This document shows positions 1 to 8,351 of a stretch of DNA of 15,202 nucleotides, piece after piece (the stretch's first letter is position 1; each line of letters begins with the position of its first letter). The notes beneath the pieces are model-generated. The model was not told the DNA's origin, did not search any database, and saw only the letters and a program-made list of their open reading frames with translations. The translations under genes and the position numbers were made by a program. The stretch comes from Amoeboradix gromovi (taxonomy: Eukaryota > Sanchytriomycota > Sanchytriomycetes > Sanchytriales > Sanchytriaceae): positions 1 to 15,202 of the forward strand of contig JADGIF010000198.1 in assembly GCA_018985225.1 (NCBI GenBank). Reading direction: 5' to 3'.

Positions 1-73
1 TAAAGTAATAAAGCTGAAATAATGTTCCAAGTTGTTACAGAAAGTTAGTCTAGTTTTTATATTTGATGTCCCA
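1..73. mobile_element. Right end of a MITE-like inverted-repeat element (partial)
   Basis: The first 46 bases match 2899-2944, the right part of the complete copy at 2491-2962. They are followed by a terminal inverted repeat reading CTAGTTTTTATATTTG then ATGTCCCA, ending at 73. Its reverse complement matches the left ends at 2491, 3373 and 15074 over about 31 bp. The rest of this copy lies before the window. It keeps 9 bases of the right repeat that the copy at 2491-2962 has lost. No target duplication can be judged because only one side is visible. Confidence 0.85.
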
Positions 74-556
74 CTTGCTTTTCTGAAACTGAATTCTAGG
101 GACTCAGTGTCTTCCAGAAGATTATAAGTTAACACAAGACATGATGATTAGACTAAAAAAACTATTGAAGCTGGGAAAACGTTTTTAAGCAAAACATTCC
201 ACGAAGCGAGTACATTAAAAAATAGAAGAACATGAAAAAATGAAAGGCAAGAGGCTAACTAGAAATGTTAGGGGAATTGGAACAACCGCTGAATTGAAAA
301 TGAGACGATTTCAGCTGCTTTGGCCAATTTAGATCTTATTTCCTTTCAACCTTGTCAATTAATTTAAAGTGAATTGAGCAATATGTGTTTCAGAGCATTT
401 CAGTAGGAGCTTGTACCAGTACGCCTTTAAGTGCAGCGACACTGTGGGAGATTTGTAAGCAATACCCCCATAAATATTCTTGTCATTTGATATGCAGTAA
501 CATATTACACGATACACAGCTATTAAGTATAAAGTCATCCTAAATAGACAAATACA
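74..556. other. Gene-free stretch between MITE end and Pfs2 3' end
   Basis: I read both strands and found only short open frames with no recognisable family. The longest are a few tens of codons and are broken by stops in every frame. It contains no tRNA-like A or B box, no CRISPR repeats and no tandem repeat. It probably holds the downstream region of the Pfs2 gene and spacer next to the transposon copy. Confidence 0.5.
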
Positions 557-568
557 TTTATTGTGAAG

Positions 569-1735
569 TTATCTGGTAGGGTCTTCTTCCCCTAGTTTGC
601 TTCTGCTCCAAAACCTTGTGGCGCAATCATTTGAACCTGTAGCTAATACATGTCCCAACGGATGCCAATCCATTGTCCATATAGCTTGATCATGCGCACT
701 GTTCACAAATCCTATAGGTGTCTCATGTGAAGTGGACCAATAAAATATATCACCGGTAATTGTTGCACTGGCAAACATGTTTTCAAACACTGGATGCCAT
801 TTAGCAACAGAAACATCTTTTTGAGTTCCTTTAAAGGTTTGCAGTTCTCTTCCTGTTCTTATGTCCCATAATTTCAAAAGTTGATCCTTGGATCCAGTTA
901 ATAAATGAAACCCGTTTCTGTTAAATTCAGTAACGTGCACAGTATTCTTATGTGCATGCAGTGTCATCAAGCATTTTGCTGTTCGAGCGTCCCACAACTA
1001 AATTAAAGAATCAAGTACCTTGACCATATTGTCTTTACTTCCACTTGCAATCAAACTGGAATGAGGATGCCAGTCTACCGTCTTCACATCCCAACCATGT
1101 CCAGTTAAGGACGACTCTTCAACGCCTGAAGCGAAATCAAATATTTTTACAGACTTATCGTCGGATCCACTGACAAACTTGGAATCTGATGGGGAGAACC
1201 CAATCCCTCTTACCGGTTCTTCGTGCGCTTTAATAATCTTAATGTTGTTTAATGATTGCTGAAAGTACTTGATTATGCCACTTTGATCACCAATAAGCAA
1301 GAAATTGTCACTGTAGGACCATCGCATAATTTTTATTGACGCTTCATGTGCCTGTTGGATAGTCTCAAAGTTGAAGGTCAAAGAGTTCCAAAGGGTTAAT
1401 TCACCACTGTTGCTAGCAGTGATCAACCTACGGCCATCTGGATAAAACGTAATTGCGCCAATTGGTGATCTAAATTTGTTTATTGCTGTATGAATAAATC
1501 TTGTGCAAATAGCAGAACCAACATTGGAATAAGCATGCGGAGGAATATTGGCCAATGAGAAATTGGGAAGCGGTGGCGTGTATGAGGGTATTTTCTTAAT
1601 TCCATAAAATGGGTGTGATTTTTCATAAAGAAAATGACAGTAGTAGTCCACCGTTTTCCGGACAAATGCCTTTTGTAGTCTTTTTGCGAATTCCACATAC
1701 TCTCCCTGGTGCTGCTGGTTATTATGATTTTCCAT
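569..1735 (-). CDS. PFS2: Pfs2/WDR33-type WD40 subunit of the mRNA cleavage and polyadenylation factor
   Basis: This is the WD40 scaffold of the nuclear cleavage and polyadenylation complex, in which WDR33 with CPSF30 reads AAUAAA. It has two exons, 1735-1019 and 997-569, joined across a 21-nt intron, giving about 381 residues. The N-terminal family motif (VRKTVDYY) is followed by seven WD40 repeats. Strong WDR33 signatures include GRRLITASNSGELTLWN, LTFNFETIQQAHE, FSPSDSKFVSGSDDKSVKIF, the junction motif DNMVK|LWDARTAKCL and a final DWHPLGHVLATGSND. Splicing restores the WD motif exactly. The start at 1735 has the context ACCATGG; an in-frame ATG at 1771 (12 more residues) has a weaker context. 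The stop is followed after 6 nt by AATAAA (557-562). The protein lacks the long C-terminal tail of the animal protein and is slightly shorter than yeast Pfs2. The identity is secure; the start is less so. Confidence 0.93.
998..1018 (-). other. 21-nt spliceosomal intron in Pfs2
   Basis: On the minus strand the intron begins GTACTT and ends TTAATTTAG. It is in phase 0 between the codons for Lys and Leu of the WD repeat motif VK|LWDAR. Its length is a multiple of three, but the last in-frame codon is TAG, so retention would truncate the protein after about 60% of its length. The exon sequences on both sides match the WDR33 family without a gap. Confidence 0.9.
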
Positions 1736-1851
1736 GGTTACTGCTTCACAAGGAGAAGATAGAAATTTCATCAAAAACCCGTCCACAAGGCAAATATAAG
1801 TGACGTTAGCATTCCTTAAGGACTATGATTTAAATATAAAAAAATCTAACG

Positions 1852-2418
1852 CTACAAATTTATTGAATCAATTTGATCCTCTTCCTGCTGTACCTGCAAT
1901 TTAGGCAATCGCTCCTGCTGCATTTGGTGAGGTTGGCCATAATTTGGATCTAGTTGTGGAATAATTGAGCCTTCTGCGCCAGGGGTCGGTCGCTGAAGTG
2001 GCGGCAGAGTCTGCTGCTGTTGCATTAGTTTCATTTGCTCTAAATATTGTTGCTCCATCCACTGTCGCTGAACCTGATCAAAGTTTGCTGGTATGGCTCC
2101 TTGTGGTTGTGGCTTAGATTGATCTCTAAATCTTTGAAGGTATAGTTTTAGAACTTCGGAATAGTTTTCAAATCCCAAATTCTCCATTGCCCATAGTATA
2201 TCCTCTCCATTTATAGTCTTTCTCTTCTCTTGTAAACATCTATCTGCTGCCTCGGATGTAATAAACCCAATAAATTCCGAGACGCATTCTTGGACACATT
2301 CCTTGGCATCCTTTGCTATTTTCGCGTTATCGGGTAGTGTTTTTTTCATTATTCGGGAAACATTGGCAATTGGTAAGTATCTATCTTGTTCTCTATGATC
2401 TCTATGGTGGTCATCCAT
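1852..2418 (-). CDS. HAP3: CCAAT-binding factor subunit HAP3 / NF-YB
   Basis: This is the NF-YB subunit of the trimeric CCAAT-binding transcription factor; it pairs with NF-YC/HAP5 through its histone fold and then recruits NF-YA/HAP2. The 188-residue protein opens with [18 protein letters not shown] (about residues 9-26). It continues with the near-invariant [18 protein letters not shown] and ITSEA, then [15 protein letters not shown], and ends the fold with LKLYLQRFR near residue 99. After the fold comes a tail of about 85 residues rich in Gln and Pro, of activation-domain type, longer than in many family members. The gene is a single exon. AATAAA (1859-1864) lies inside the last codons, 4 nt before the stop. 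The start at 2418 fits the family N-terminus. A MITE copy sits 72 bp upstream of the ATG, so it is inside or next to the promoter. Confidence 0.97.
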   Translation of the reverse strand: MDDHHRDHREQDRYLPIANVSRIMKKTLPDNAKIAKDAKECVQECVSEFIGFITSEAADRCLQEKRKTINGEDILWAMENLGFENYSEVLKLYLQRFRDQSKPQPQGAIPANFDQVQRQWMEQQYLEQMKLMQQQQTLPPLQRPTPGAEGSIIPQLDPNYGQPHQMQQERLPKLQVQQEEDQIDSINL

Positions 2419-2490
2419 TTTTTCGGCGTTTCAGTTTCAAAGGAGAGAATAAAAGTTTTGGTTGATACAATATAGAAGCGATAGCAGAGA

Positions 2491-2962
2491 TGGGACGCCA
2501 AATATAAAAACTAGCCTAACTCGTTTTTAAAGAAGGTGCACCATACGGAGGAAATGCTATCATTAATAAAAGATCTTCTATCATACCAATTTTCTTTCAT
2601 TGATTGTATTCCTCTTTTCAAAATAAAACTAGAAGACCCTACATCTCTTTCAAATATATGAGGTCTTTGAGCATCTAAGTAAAAGGTGCATTTTCTTAGA
2701 CGGTACTCTTTCTTCATTTCATTTAATGTTATACTAACATCATTACTCTTGTCAATGTCTTTGAAGTGTAATAGTGATATTTTATTTGAAATAAAGATTG
2801 GATGAAAGAGTAAGAGAATAGCTGTACAGAATATTTATTTTCCTTTCATACTCGTCAACTCCGCAACTAGCTGGATGTCCACTCGTCTCTTAAATCCATA
2901 AAGTAATAAAGCTGAAATAATGTTCCAAGTTGTTACAGAAAGTTTTTATATTTGATGTCCCA
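2491..2962. mobile_element. Complete MITE-like element, 472 bp
   Basis: The left end starts TGGGACGCC then AAATATAAAAACTAG; the right end is the inverted form ending ATGTCCCA. The left 200 bp align with the copies at 3373 and 15074, and the right 64 bp with the copy at 1-73. The right repeat carries a 9-bp internal deletion relative to the other copies. The bases just outside are GA on the left and TG on the right, so there is no clear target duplication; the element is old, rearranged or cut differently. No transposase is visible. The short minus-strand open frame in its left half is not convincing as a gene (see rejected items). Confidence 0.85.
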
Positions 2963-3372
2963 TGTGGTTAATTTGATTTAAATTAATTAGCGTTTTTTAA
3001 AGACTTTTCTGAAACCCAGCTACAAACCATGTCCAGCCTTAGATCTCTCAAGAAGCACGATTTTATAGTCTTCTTCATTGCCTGGAAGTACTATCAACAT
3101 CTCTACCAAAGCATTAACTATTTTTTTATTTGGGATTTGCAACAAACCTTTCCGTTCTACCTTGATGATAAACCATTCTCATCGCGTACTTTCTCTATTA
3201 CCCAATCTTATGTCAGAAGCCTATATTTCCAGAAACAAATTCTGCATATATCAGACCTACTTTTATTGAGACATCGGGTGTTAATGGTAACCCAGCGCTA
3301 GTACAATGTTCTGGAAGGACTTGAACACTAAATTTTTCGGAAAATTTTTGATAGGTTCTTGGCCATGTGATA
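2963..3372. other. Spacer between two MITE copies, no recognised gene
   Basis: These 410 bases separate two copies of the same element. A plus-strand frame of 90 codons (3029-3301) and a short minus-strand frame (about 3040-3170, with a coding-like run containing IPNKKIVNALVEML) are open. Neither matches a family I know, and the minus-strand run lacks a start. It could be a relic of a disrupted gene or plain spacer. Confidence 0.35.
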
Positions 3373-3657
3373 TGGGACACCAAATATAAAAACTAGACCA
3401 AGTCGTCTTTAAAGGAGGTGCTCCATAAGGAGGAAATACTATTAGTAACAAAAGTCCTTTTTCATTAATGTCATTCCTCTCTTTAAAATAAGACAAGATG
3501 ACCCACTCTCTCTTTCAAATAAGGTCTTTGAGTGTCTAAGCAAAAGGTGCAACCAATAAGATTAATTTAATGTATCTTACTATCGGTTAATACACACTTG
3601 AAATAGTGATTCAAATTATCTCAGAAAGTTAGCCTAGTTTTTATATTTGATGTCCCA
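3373..3657. mobile_element. Complete short MITE-like element, 285 bp
   Basis: The element starts TGGGACACC then AAATATAAAAACTAG and ends with the inverted form ATGTCCCA. It is a deletion derivative of the 472-bp copy: the first 180 bp align, the middle is shortened and the right arm differs apart from the terminal repeat. It is flanked directly by TA on both sides (3371-3372 and 3658-3659), as in Tc1/mariner-type insertion. The nine bases outside each end also agree at 7 of 9 positions, so a 9-bp Mutator-like duplication cannot be excluded. It ends 55 bp before the eIF3i start codon. Confidence 0.88.
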
Positions 3658-3712
3658 TATGTTATATCTACTTCATTTTTCTGATCCGCTCTTACCCCAA
3701 TACTACCCCCAG

Positions 3713-4682
3713 ATGAAGCCAATTGTTGCATTTGGTCACGAAAGACCAGTTACACGGTTAGCAATCAACAGAGACGGCGATCTGGTTGTTAGCGGATCCA
3801 AAGACTCTACAATAGCACTTTGGAATTTAAACACTTTGGAATGCTACGGGACTATGCAACATCAAGGTGCTATACTAGATGTAGATATATTTAACGTTAC
3901 CATAGTAAGTGCTAGCGCAGACTTTACTCTCTGCATATGGTATAACGGTGAAATGAAAAAATCTTTGAGTTGTAATCAAATTGTTAGAAGTTGTCAATTC
4001 TCGAGGAGCGGTCAAAGAATACTTGTTTTACTTGAAAAATATGCGAAGCATGACAACAAGGTACTTTTAATTGATAGAGATTGCGAAATCAAGCAATCTC
4101 AAACTTTGACTTCTGAGCATGACAAAGCAACGATCTGTCGTTGGGGTCCTCTGAATGAAAGCGTATTAGTTGGATTTGAAGACGGCACTATTCTCGTTCT
4201 AGACAAGGACTTCAAGGAATTGAAGAAAATTAAAGACAATGACAGAAACATTACTGACATTCAATTAAGTGTAGACCAAAGCATGTTTATTACTTCATCC
4301 AAAGACCATACTGCGCGTCTATATGATTTTGAGTTTAATCCATTGCGAGTGTACAAATCAGATCGACCAGTAAACAGCGCGAGTATTTCGTCTAAAAAAG
4401 AGCATGTTATTCTAGGTGGTGGACAAGAAGCGTAATTTAAGCTAACTTAGCATGGACGTTACCACAACAGCTGGGCAGTCTGGTAAATTTGAAGCAAGAA
4501 TATTTCATAGGATTTATGAAAAAGAGATTGGAAGAGTACCAGGTCATTTCTCTCCAATTAACTCAATAGTGTTCCTACCAGATGGCACAGGGTACTTAAG
4601 TGGAGCTGAAGAAGGGTCTTTTAGAATACATTTCTTTGATGAAGATTACTTTTATTTCAAAATGCACCCAGAGGAGCAATAA
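3713..4682 (+). CDS. TIF34: Translation initiation factor eIF3 subunit i (TIF34), WD40 protein
   Basis: This is the WD40 propeller subunit of cytoplasmic eIF3, which binds eIF3b and eIF3g and supports scanning. Its two exons, 3713-4431 and 4451-4682, are joined across a 19-nt intron into about 316 residues, close to the usual 325-347. Family signatures are MKPI at the start, GHERPVTR, SKDHTARLYD, RPVNSASIS, the splice-spanning GGGQEA|MDVTTT, KFEARIFH, GHFSPINSI and the end RIHFFDEDYF. The start at 3713 fits the conserved MKPI N-terminus. Two in-frame ATGs upstream (3650 and 3659), in and at the edge of the MITE, would add 21 or 18 residues. AATAAA (4678-4683) overlaps the stop, and another lies at 4691-4696. 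The gene converges on TAF10 with a 43-bp gap. Confidence 0.96.
4432..4450 (+). other. 19-nt spliceosomal intron in eIF3i
   Basis: The intron reads GTAATTTAAGCTAACTTAG. It is in phase 2: the Ala codon is split GC|C, and splicing gives the invariant eIF3i motif GGGQEAMDVTTT. The classical branch motif CTAAC is followed directly by TTAG. Without splicing, the frame ends at the TAA inside the intron. Confidence 0.95.
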
Positions 4683-4715
4683 AACTAAGTAATAAATTTA
4701 AAGCTTCTATTTATT
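4678..4715. terminator. Overlapping convergent poly(A) region of eIF3i and TAF10
   Basis: Plus-strand AATAAA signals lie at 4678-4683, over the eIF3i stop codon, and at 4691-4696. A minus-strand AATAAA at 4710-4715 lies 10 nt beyond the TAF10 stop. The two stop codons are 43 bp apart, so the two 3' ends must overlap or nearly touch. Confidence 0.7.
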
Positions 4716-4725
4716 GTCTCTACAC

Positions 4726-5043
4726 TTACTGTGCATAATATTCAGGCTTAACTGATTTAATACCGTACTCAGCTAATGCCTGACTCAAATCTTGAACAGT
4801 TAACACCATCTTTCTAGTTTTGTTCTTTTTGTCACCATTCTGCTTGCTATAATGTAATGCGTCAGTAGCAATGTCAGTTACAAACTTTTGAGCGGCTAAA
4901 CTTATTACTCGTTGAACCCGTACATCATCACACGAAAAACCAGCCTGGTTTAATATGGGTTTTGTGATTGCATCGGGTATTAAAGGCTCAGTTGTTTCCA
5001 CTATGTTTAACAGCTCTGCCAATGCACGATCAGATTTCTCCAT
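4726..5043 (-). CDS. TAF10: TFIID subunit TAF10
   Basis: TAF10 is a histone-fold subunit of TFIID (and of SAGA in yeast and animals), where it pairs with TAF3, TAF8 or the SAGA subunit SPT7/SUPT7L. The protein has 105 residues and is essentially the TAF10 core. It shows LAELLNIVE, PLIPDAITKPILNQAGF, the hallmark RVISLAAQKFVTDIATDAL, a short Lys-rich loop, LTVQDLSQALAEYGI and the C-terminal KPEYY. Animal proteins carry a long disordered N-terminus that is missing here. The start is the ATG at 5043, with A at -3. AATAAA is at 4710-4715. The 232 bp between its start and the end of the next gene hold its promoter and no other feature I can see. Confidence 0.95.
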   Translation of the reverse strand: MEKSDRALAELLNIVETTEPLIPDAITKPILNQAGFSCDDVRVQRVISLAAQKFVTDIATDALHYSKQNGDKKNKTRKMVLTVQDLSQALAEYGIKSVKPEYYAQ

Positions 5044-5275
5044 GTTTAGCACTTTGAATCAAATTTCATAATTCTTAGCTTTGGCACATATAGCCCATTA
5101 TAAGATTTCATCAGCCTTTCAACTCCTGGTAAAGACTAGAGAGGTTTTGACCGGCTCTTTCGCATTTTCAGGATAGGTTTTACAACTCCCCATCCACTGT
5201 GCAACTCAGTCGAATACTTGCAATTAATAGTGAGCCATTTAGTTATATAGTAGATTATTTAATTTACTTATTTTA

Positions 5276-8272
5276 TTATTCATTCACAGCGCTGTTATCT
5301 TCTGTTTTTTTGTTTTCGTCAAAACTCCCTAATACTTTACTTGGCGATATACTATGTTGCTGTCCAAAACCTAGCTGAGGTCCTGGTTGAGGCCCGCTTT
5401 GAGGCTGCACCTTTTGATGCACAGGCAATGTTGGGACCATTCCTTGCTGTCCATAATAGTATTTCATTTGCTGCTGTTGCTGTTGTGGTGGAGGATATTG
5501 TTGCATATACATCATCTGTTGCTGTTGCTGTTGGATTATAATTTGCTGGCTCTGCTGCGCCCTTCTTTGTTGCTCCATCATTTGCATTTTATACTTTTCT
5601 TGGAATTGCGCTACTTTATCAATCTGTGGCTGCAAGTATTTGATCCATTTTGGTTCAATCTTGTGCTGAAATTGCCCAACAACTCTTATCATATGGTGTT
5701 GATACATCTGCGTATTTATCTTAACTTCCAGCTGTCCTTGCTGTTTAGCTCGTTGCCACGTCTCTGCGTAATGCGTTTTTTGCATTTGCAAGTACTGATC
5801 TACAACCGCATCTCCCTTGTTGCTGTCTTTACTTAGCGCATCCACGTAGTCATATAAGCATCTCAAATACGCTTGTACATATGCTGTTTGCGCGAGTACA
5901 ACATCAGATGATTGCTGCTGCTGTTGTTGCTGTACTGGCTTCTTATATTGTTTTATTTGAGCCACTTCTTCGTCGCTGCTCTCGTGTATCTCCATCAAAC
6001 TGCTTACACTGCTACTCTCTTGATTGCTGTTCGTGCTTGCTATATCAAACTCCTCACTGCTCTCATCCTTTTTCCGCTTCTTAACCGGCATCTGTTCTAT
6101 TTCCTCATCAATGTTGGCCAACAACTCAACATCGACATCACTCATAATATCCATCTCATCCTGTCGATGCAATCTCTTTCTTTTACGTGGAACTATCAGT
6201 TGCTCATAGTTCAATGGGAATTTAAATTCTATCAACAACTGGCAGTATTGCAGTTCTAACTCATGAGTCACATCTACTATATCGCTATCAATCTCGTTGT
6301 ATGTGTGTGCATTATTAAACATTAAGCATACGTCACTGTGGAACTCCTCCGCATTGCTATAAGACCGGTTTAATATTTTGTTGTAAATAGTGGATAAATC
6401 CATTGGTTCTTTAATAATATCAAAGTAATCCGGCAGCTCTAATTCTACAGGATCAACAGGCTCCTCAAATGGCCAACCGTGAGGGCTAGCCAACAAAGAT
6501 TTACAAATGCTTAGCAATGAGTAAAACAATGGCAAGTCGCATTTAATTTCAGATAATGGAGTGCTGAATTGCAGGTCATTGATATCTATGAATTCAGTGT
6601 TTCCATCTGCTAAGTTTACACCTACAGAAGATCTGGAATAAAAACTGGGTTTTAACTGCAACTGCTTTAACTCCTGTATGAACAACTGCTCCTTGTCTAC
6701 TTGGTCCTGCTTCAGCTTGAGTAATGACTCATGCTGAATTCTATTTAACTCAACAATTTGGCGTTGTTGTTTGTTGATCAAATCCTGTCGTTTTAACTGC
6801 TCAACATGCAGCTGATCCGATATATTCAGTTCTGCTAATTGCAAACATCTATGAGTAGAGAACAGAAGTTCGTCATTAGAAAAGCTAATGGTATTACTAG
6901 CGTGCTTTGATAATAGCTCTAAATGCGATTCGAAATCATCTTTGAAATTAGAAAAACACTTGGACAATGCAGGGTAGATAGTAGGGTGCTCGGAAATCAG
7001 CGGGTTTGCTAACAGTGCCTCCCAATCTTCAATGGTATACGCTAGCAAATACCATTTCGAATCATCCGAACACCTAAGAGGATCGGATGTATCGATTGGT
7101 GTTCTATACCACAGGCACTCGTCGTATAGCCAGTAAAACTCACCACACTCATTGATGCTGCTAATTGAGGGTGTCCAAATAGGTTCAAATCTCATATACT
7201 CGGCATGGTACTTATCGCTAGCATTTTTGTAGTATTCAAAGTGGCTACTGAAAGCATTCTCAACCAATACAGATAGGATTAGACATCTCAATTGGAACTG
7301 GCACTGAAAAAATGAAAAAGAATTTGTAGCAGATTCGTTTGAAGGTGGCGGATCATCAAATTCAGCAACTTGTTGCTTCGTAGGTCTAATAGTAGACATG
7401 TTGCCTTGAATCGATTGTTGATCACCTTGCTGCATCACCTGAGGAACCATATGGCCATTATGCAGCTGCTGACGAATTTGCTGACCATTTTCCATTGCGC
7501 TCTTTCTGAAGTGTTGAGTTTGCTGCTGCTGATACATAACTTGACCTTGAGGATGAACAGGAGCAGCAGAAACTGGGCGGTATTGTTGATATTGTTGATA
7601 AACATGAAAAGGAGGTGGTTTAAATTCTTTAAAATCAGATAGCGCAGACCGCAATTGGGTGAGTGACTTGGAAGCAGGGAGGCTTTGAAATGGAGAATCA
7701 TTAGTGAGGTTTGCGTAAGAATTGTTGTTGATGTGGATCAGCCATTGTTTTAAATGTGCTTGCCAGTTTAACAAGTCGATGGACTTACGTTTGTAAGTAC
7801 ATTTAAGAAGAGAGATAATTAAATCAACGCATTTAGCACCATGGTCGCTGGTTTCTGATTCACCCTGCAGGAACAGCAAGAAGTCTAAACTACTTGTTGT
7901 ATCTGGCTCGATTTTCCAAAACAGCCGAGCATAGGAAGAGGGAATATGAAATAGGTTATGTTGCTCAATTGGGGATTTTCGATAAGGATGCCAACAACGT
8001 AAAAAGGAAAAGATGTCAAAAAATTCACTTGTTAGAAAAGTGATGTTTTCTAAATCAGTACCCTTCGTGTGTTCAATCTTTTGTTGACCAAGGAGGTGGA
8101 GTCTAATGGCTTCCAATGAAGGATTATCATCAAGGGTGGAATTGGAGGACTTACAATCATGTGACACGGTGTTTACTAAGGACTTCACTTTAGCAAACAA
8201 GTCCATCTTAATCATTTCCTCGTGGATATTGGAATCGCGATCAGCAATTTGTTTTTGCTTTTGAGATGACAT
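5276..8272 (-). CDS. CECR2-like bromodomain protein (DDT-like/WHIM-like region plus one bromodomain)
   Basis: This is a nuclear acetyl-lysine reader of 998 residues. Residues about 80-215 resemble the CECR2 N-terminal region, with the run VDLIISLLKCTYKRKSI and then SPFQSLP before LRSALSDF. After a Gln-rich insert (about 220-310), residues about 375-425 look like a WHIM2 segment (GEFYWLYDECLWYRTP, then KWYLLAYTIEDWEALL). A Gln/Leu/Lys-rich coiled coil spans 485-545. The single bromodomain (about 580-685) has the WPF shelf at 600-602, PDYFDIIKEPMDLSTI, and the acetyl-lysine-binding Asn659 in NNAHTYN. Basic NLS-like patches sit at 695-700 and 731-735, followed by acidic Ser/Glu stretches and a C-terminal half rich in Gln. 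Animal CECR2 works with ISWI ATPases; the same role here is inference. The start at 8272 lies 79 bp after the transporter stop; the frame stays open upstream to 8458 but would overlap that gene. AATAAA (5272-5277) overlaps the stop. Confidence 0.8.
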   Translation of the reverse strand: MSSQKQKQIADRDSNIHEEMIKMDLFAKVKSLVNTVSHDCKSSNSTLDDNPSLEAIRLHLLGQQKIEHTKGTDLENITFLTSEFFDIFSFLRCWHPYRKSPIEQHNLFHIPSSYARLFWKIEPDTTSSLDFLLFLQGESETSDHGAKCVDLIISLLKCTYKRKSIDLLNWQAHLKQWLIHINNNSYANLTNDSPFQSLPASKSLTQLRSALSDFKEFKPPPFHVYQQYQQYRPVSAAPVHPQGQVMYQQQQTQHFRKSAMENGQQIRQQLHNGHMVPQVMQQGDQQSIQGNMSTIRPTKQQVAEFDDPPPSNESATNSFSFFQCQFQLRCLILSVLVENAFSSHFEYYKNASDKYHAEYMRFEPIWTPSISSINECGEFYWLYDECLWYRTPIDTSDPLRCSDDSKWYLLAYTIEDWEALLANPLISEHPTIYPALSKCFSNFKDDFESHLELLSKHASNTISFSNDELLFSTHRCLQLAELNISDQLHVEQLKRQDLINKQQRQIVELNRIQHESLLKLKQDQVDKEQLFIQELKQLQLKPSFYSRSSVGVNLADGNTEFIDINDLQFSTPLSEIKCDLPLFYSLLSICKSLLASPHGWPFEEPVDPVELELPDYFDIIKEPMDLSTIYNKILNRSYSNAEEFHSDVCLMFNNAHTYNEIDSDIVDVTHELELQYCQLLIEFKFPLNYEQLIVPRKRKRLHRQDEMDIMSDVDVELLANIDEEIEQMPVKKRKKDESSEEFDIASTNSNQESSSVSSLMEIHESSDEEVAQIKQYKKPVQQQQQQQSSDVVLAQTAYVQAYLRCLYDYVDALSKDSNKGDAVVDQYLQMQKTHYAETWQRAKQQGQLEVKINTQMYQHHMIRVVGQFQHKIEPKWIKYLQPQIDKVAQFQEKYKMQMMEQQRRAQQSQQIIIQQQQQQMMYMQQYPPPQQQQQQMKYYYGQQGMVPTLPVHQKVQPQSGPQPGPQLGFGQQHSISPSKVLGSFDENKKTEDNSAVNE
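5470..5535 (-). repeat. Gln-codon (CAR) microsatellite-like tract in the CECR2-like gene
   Basis: Mixed CAA/CAG runs code for two Gln tracts of six separated by YPPP and Met/Tyr residues. A similar run of seven Gln codons lies near 5912-5932. The codons are mixed, which suggests selection for the amino acid or an old tract rather than a recent expansion. Confidence 0.6.
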
Positions 8273-8351
8273 GTAAAAGGAGTTTTCGGGGGGAAACACG
8301 AAAAAATCCAGTGATTGGTGAATTGCAAGTGCCAAAAGATAAGATTTACTG

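Noticed and set aside
1480-1803. Short frames on both strands over the Pfs2 N-terminal region
   Set aside because: Shadows of the real Pfs2 frame, without independent motifs.
2511-2717. 68-codon minus-strand frame in the MITE, open also in the copy at 15094-15202 with a 3-bp indel and ending in the terminal repeat, as if it were a transposase C-terminus
   Set aside because: All base differences between the two copies in this frame change amino acids, none are silent, and the third copy (3373-3657) has stops in it. That is what neutral non-coding sequence would show.
3029-3301. 90-codon plus-strand frame between two MITEs
   Set aside because: No family resemblance, no AATAAA at its end unlike nearly all real genes here, and AT-rich spacer gives frames of this length by chance. 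Mentioned only inside the spacer entry.
5387-6259. Long Leu-rich plus-strand frames opposite the CECR2-like gene
   Set aside because: They are the antisense of CAA/CAG-rich and Gln/Lys coding sequence, which gives Leu/Val/Ala-rich shadows; no independent support.
7178-7190. GGTTCAAATCT, a tRNA B-box-like sequence
   Set aside because: It lies inside the CECR2-like coding region and no matching A box or cloverleaf could be folded around it.
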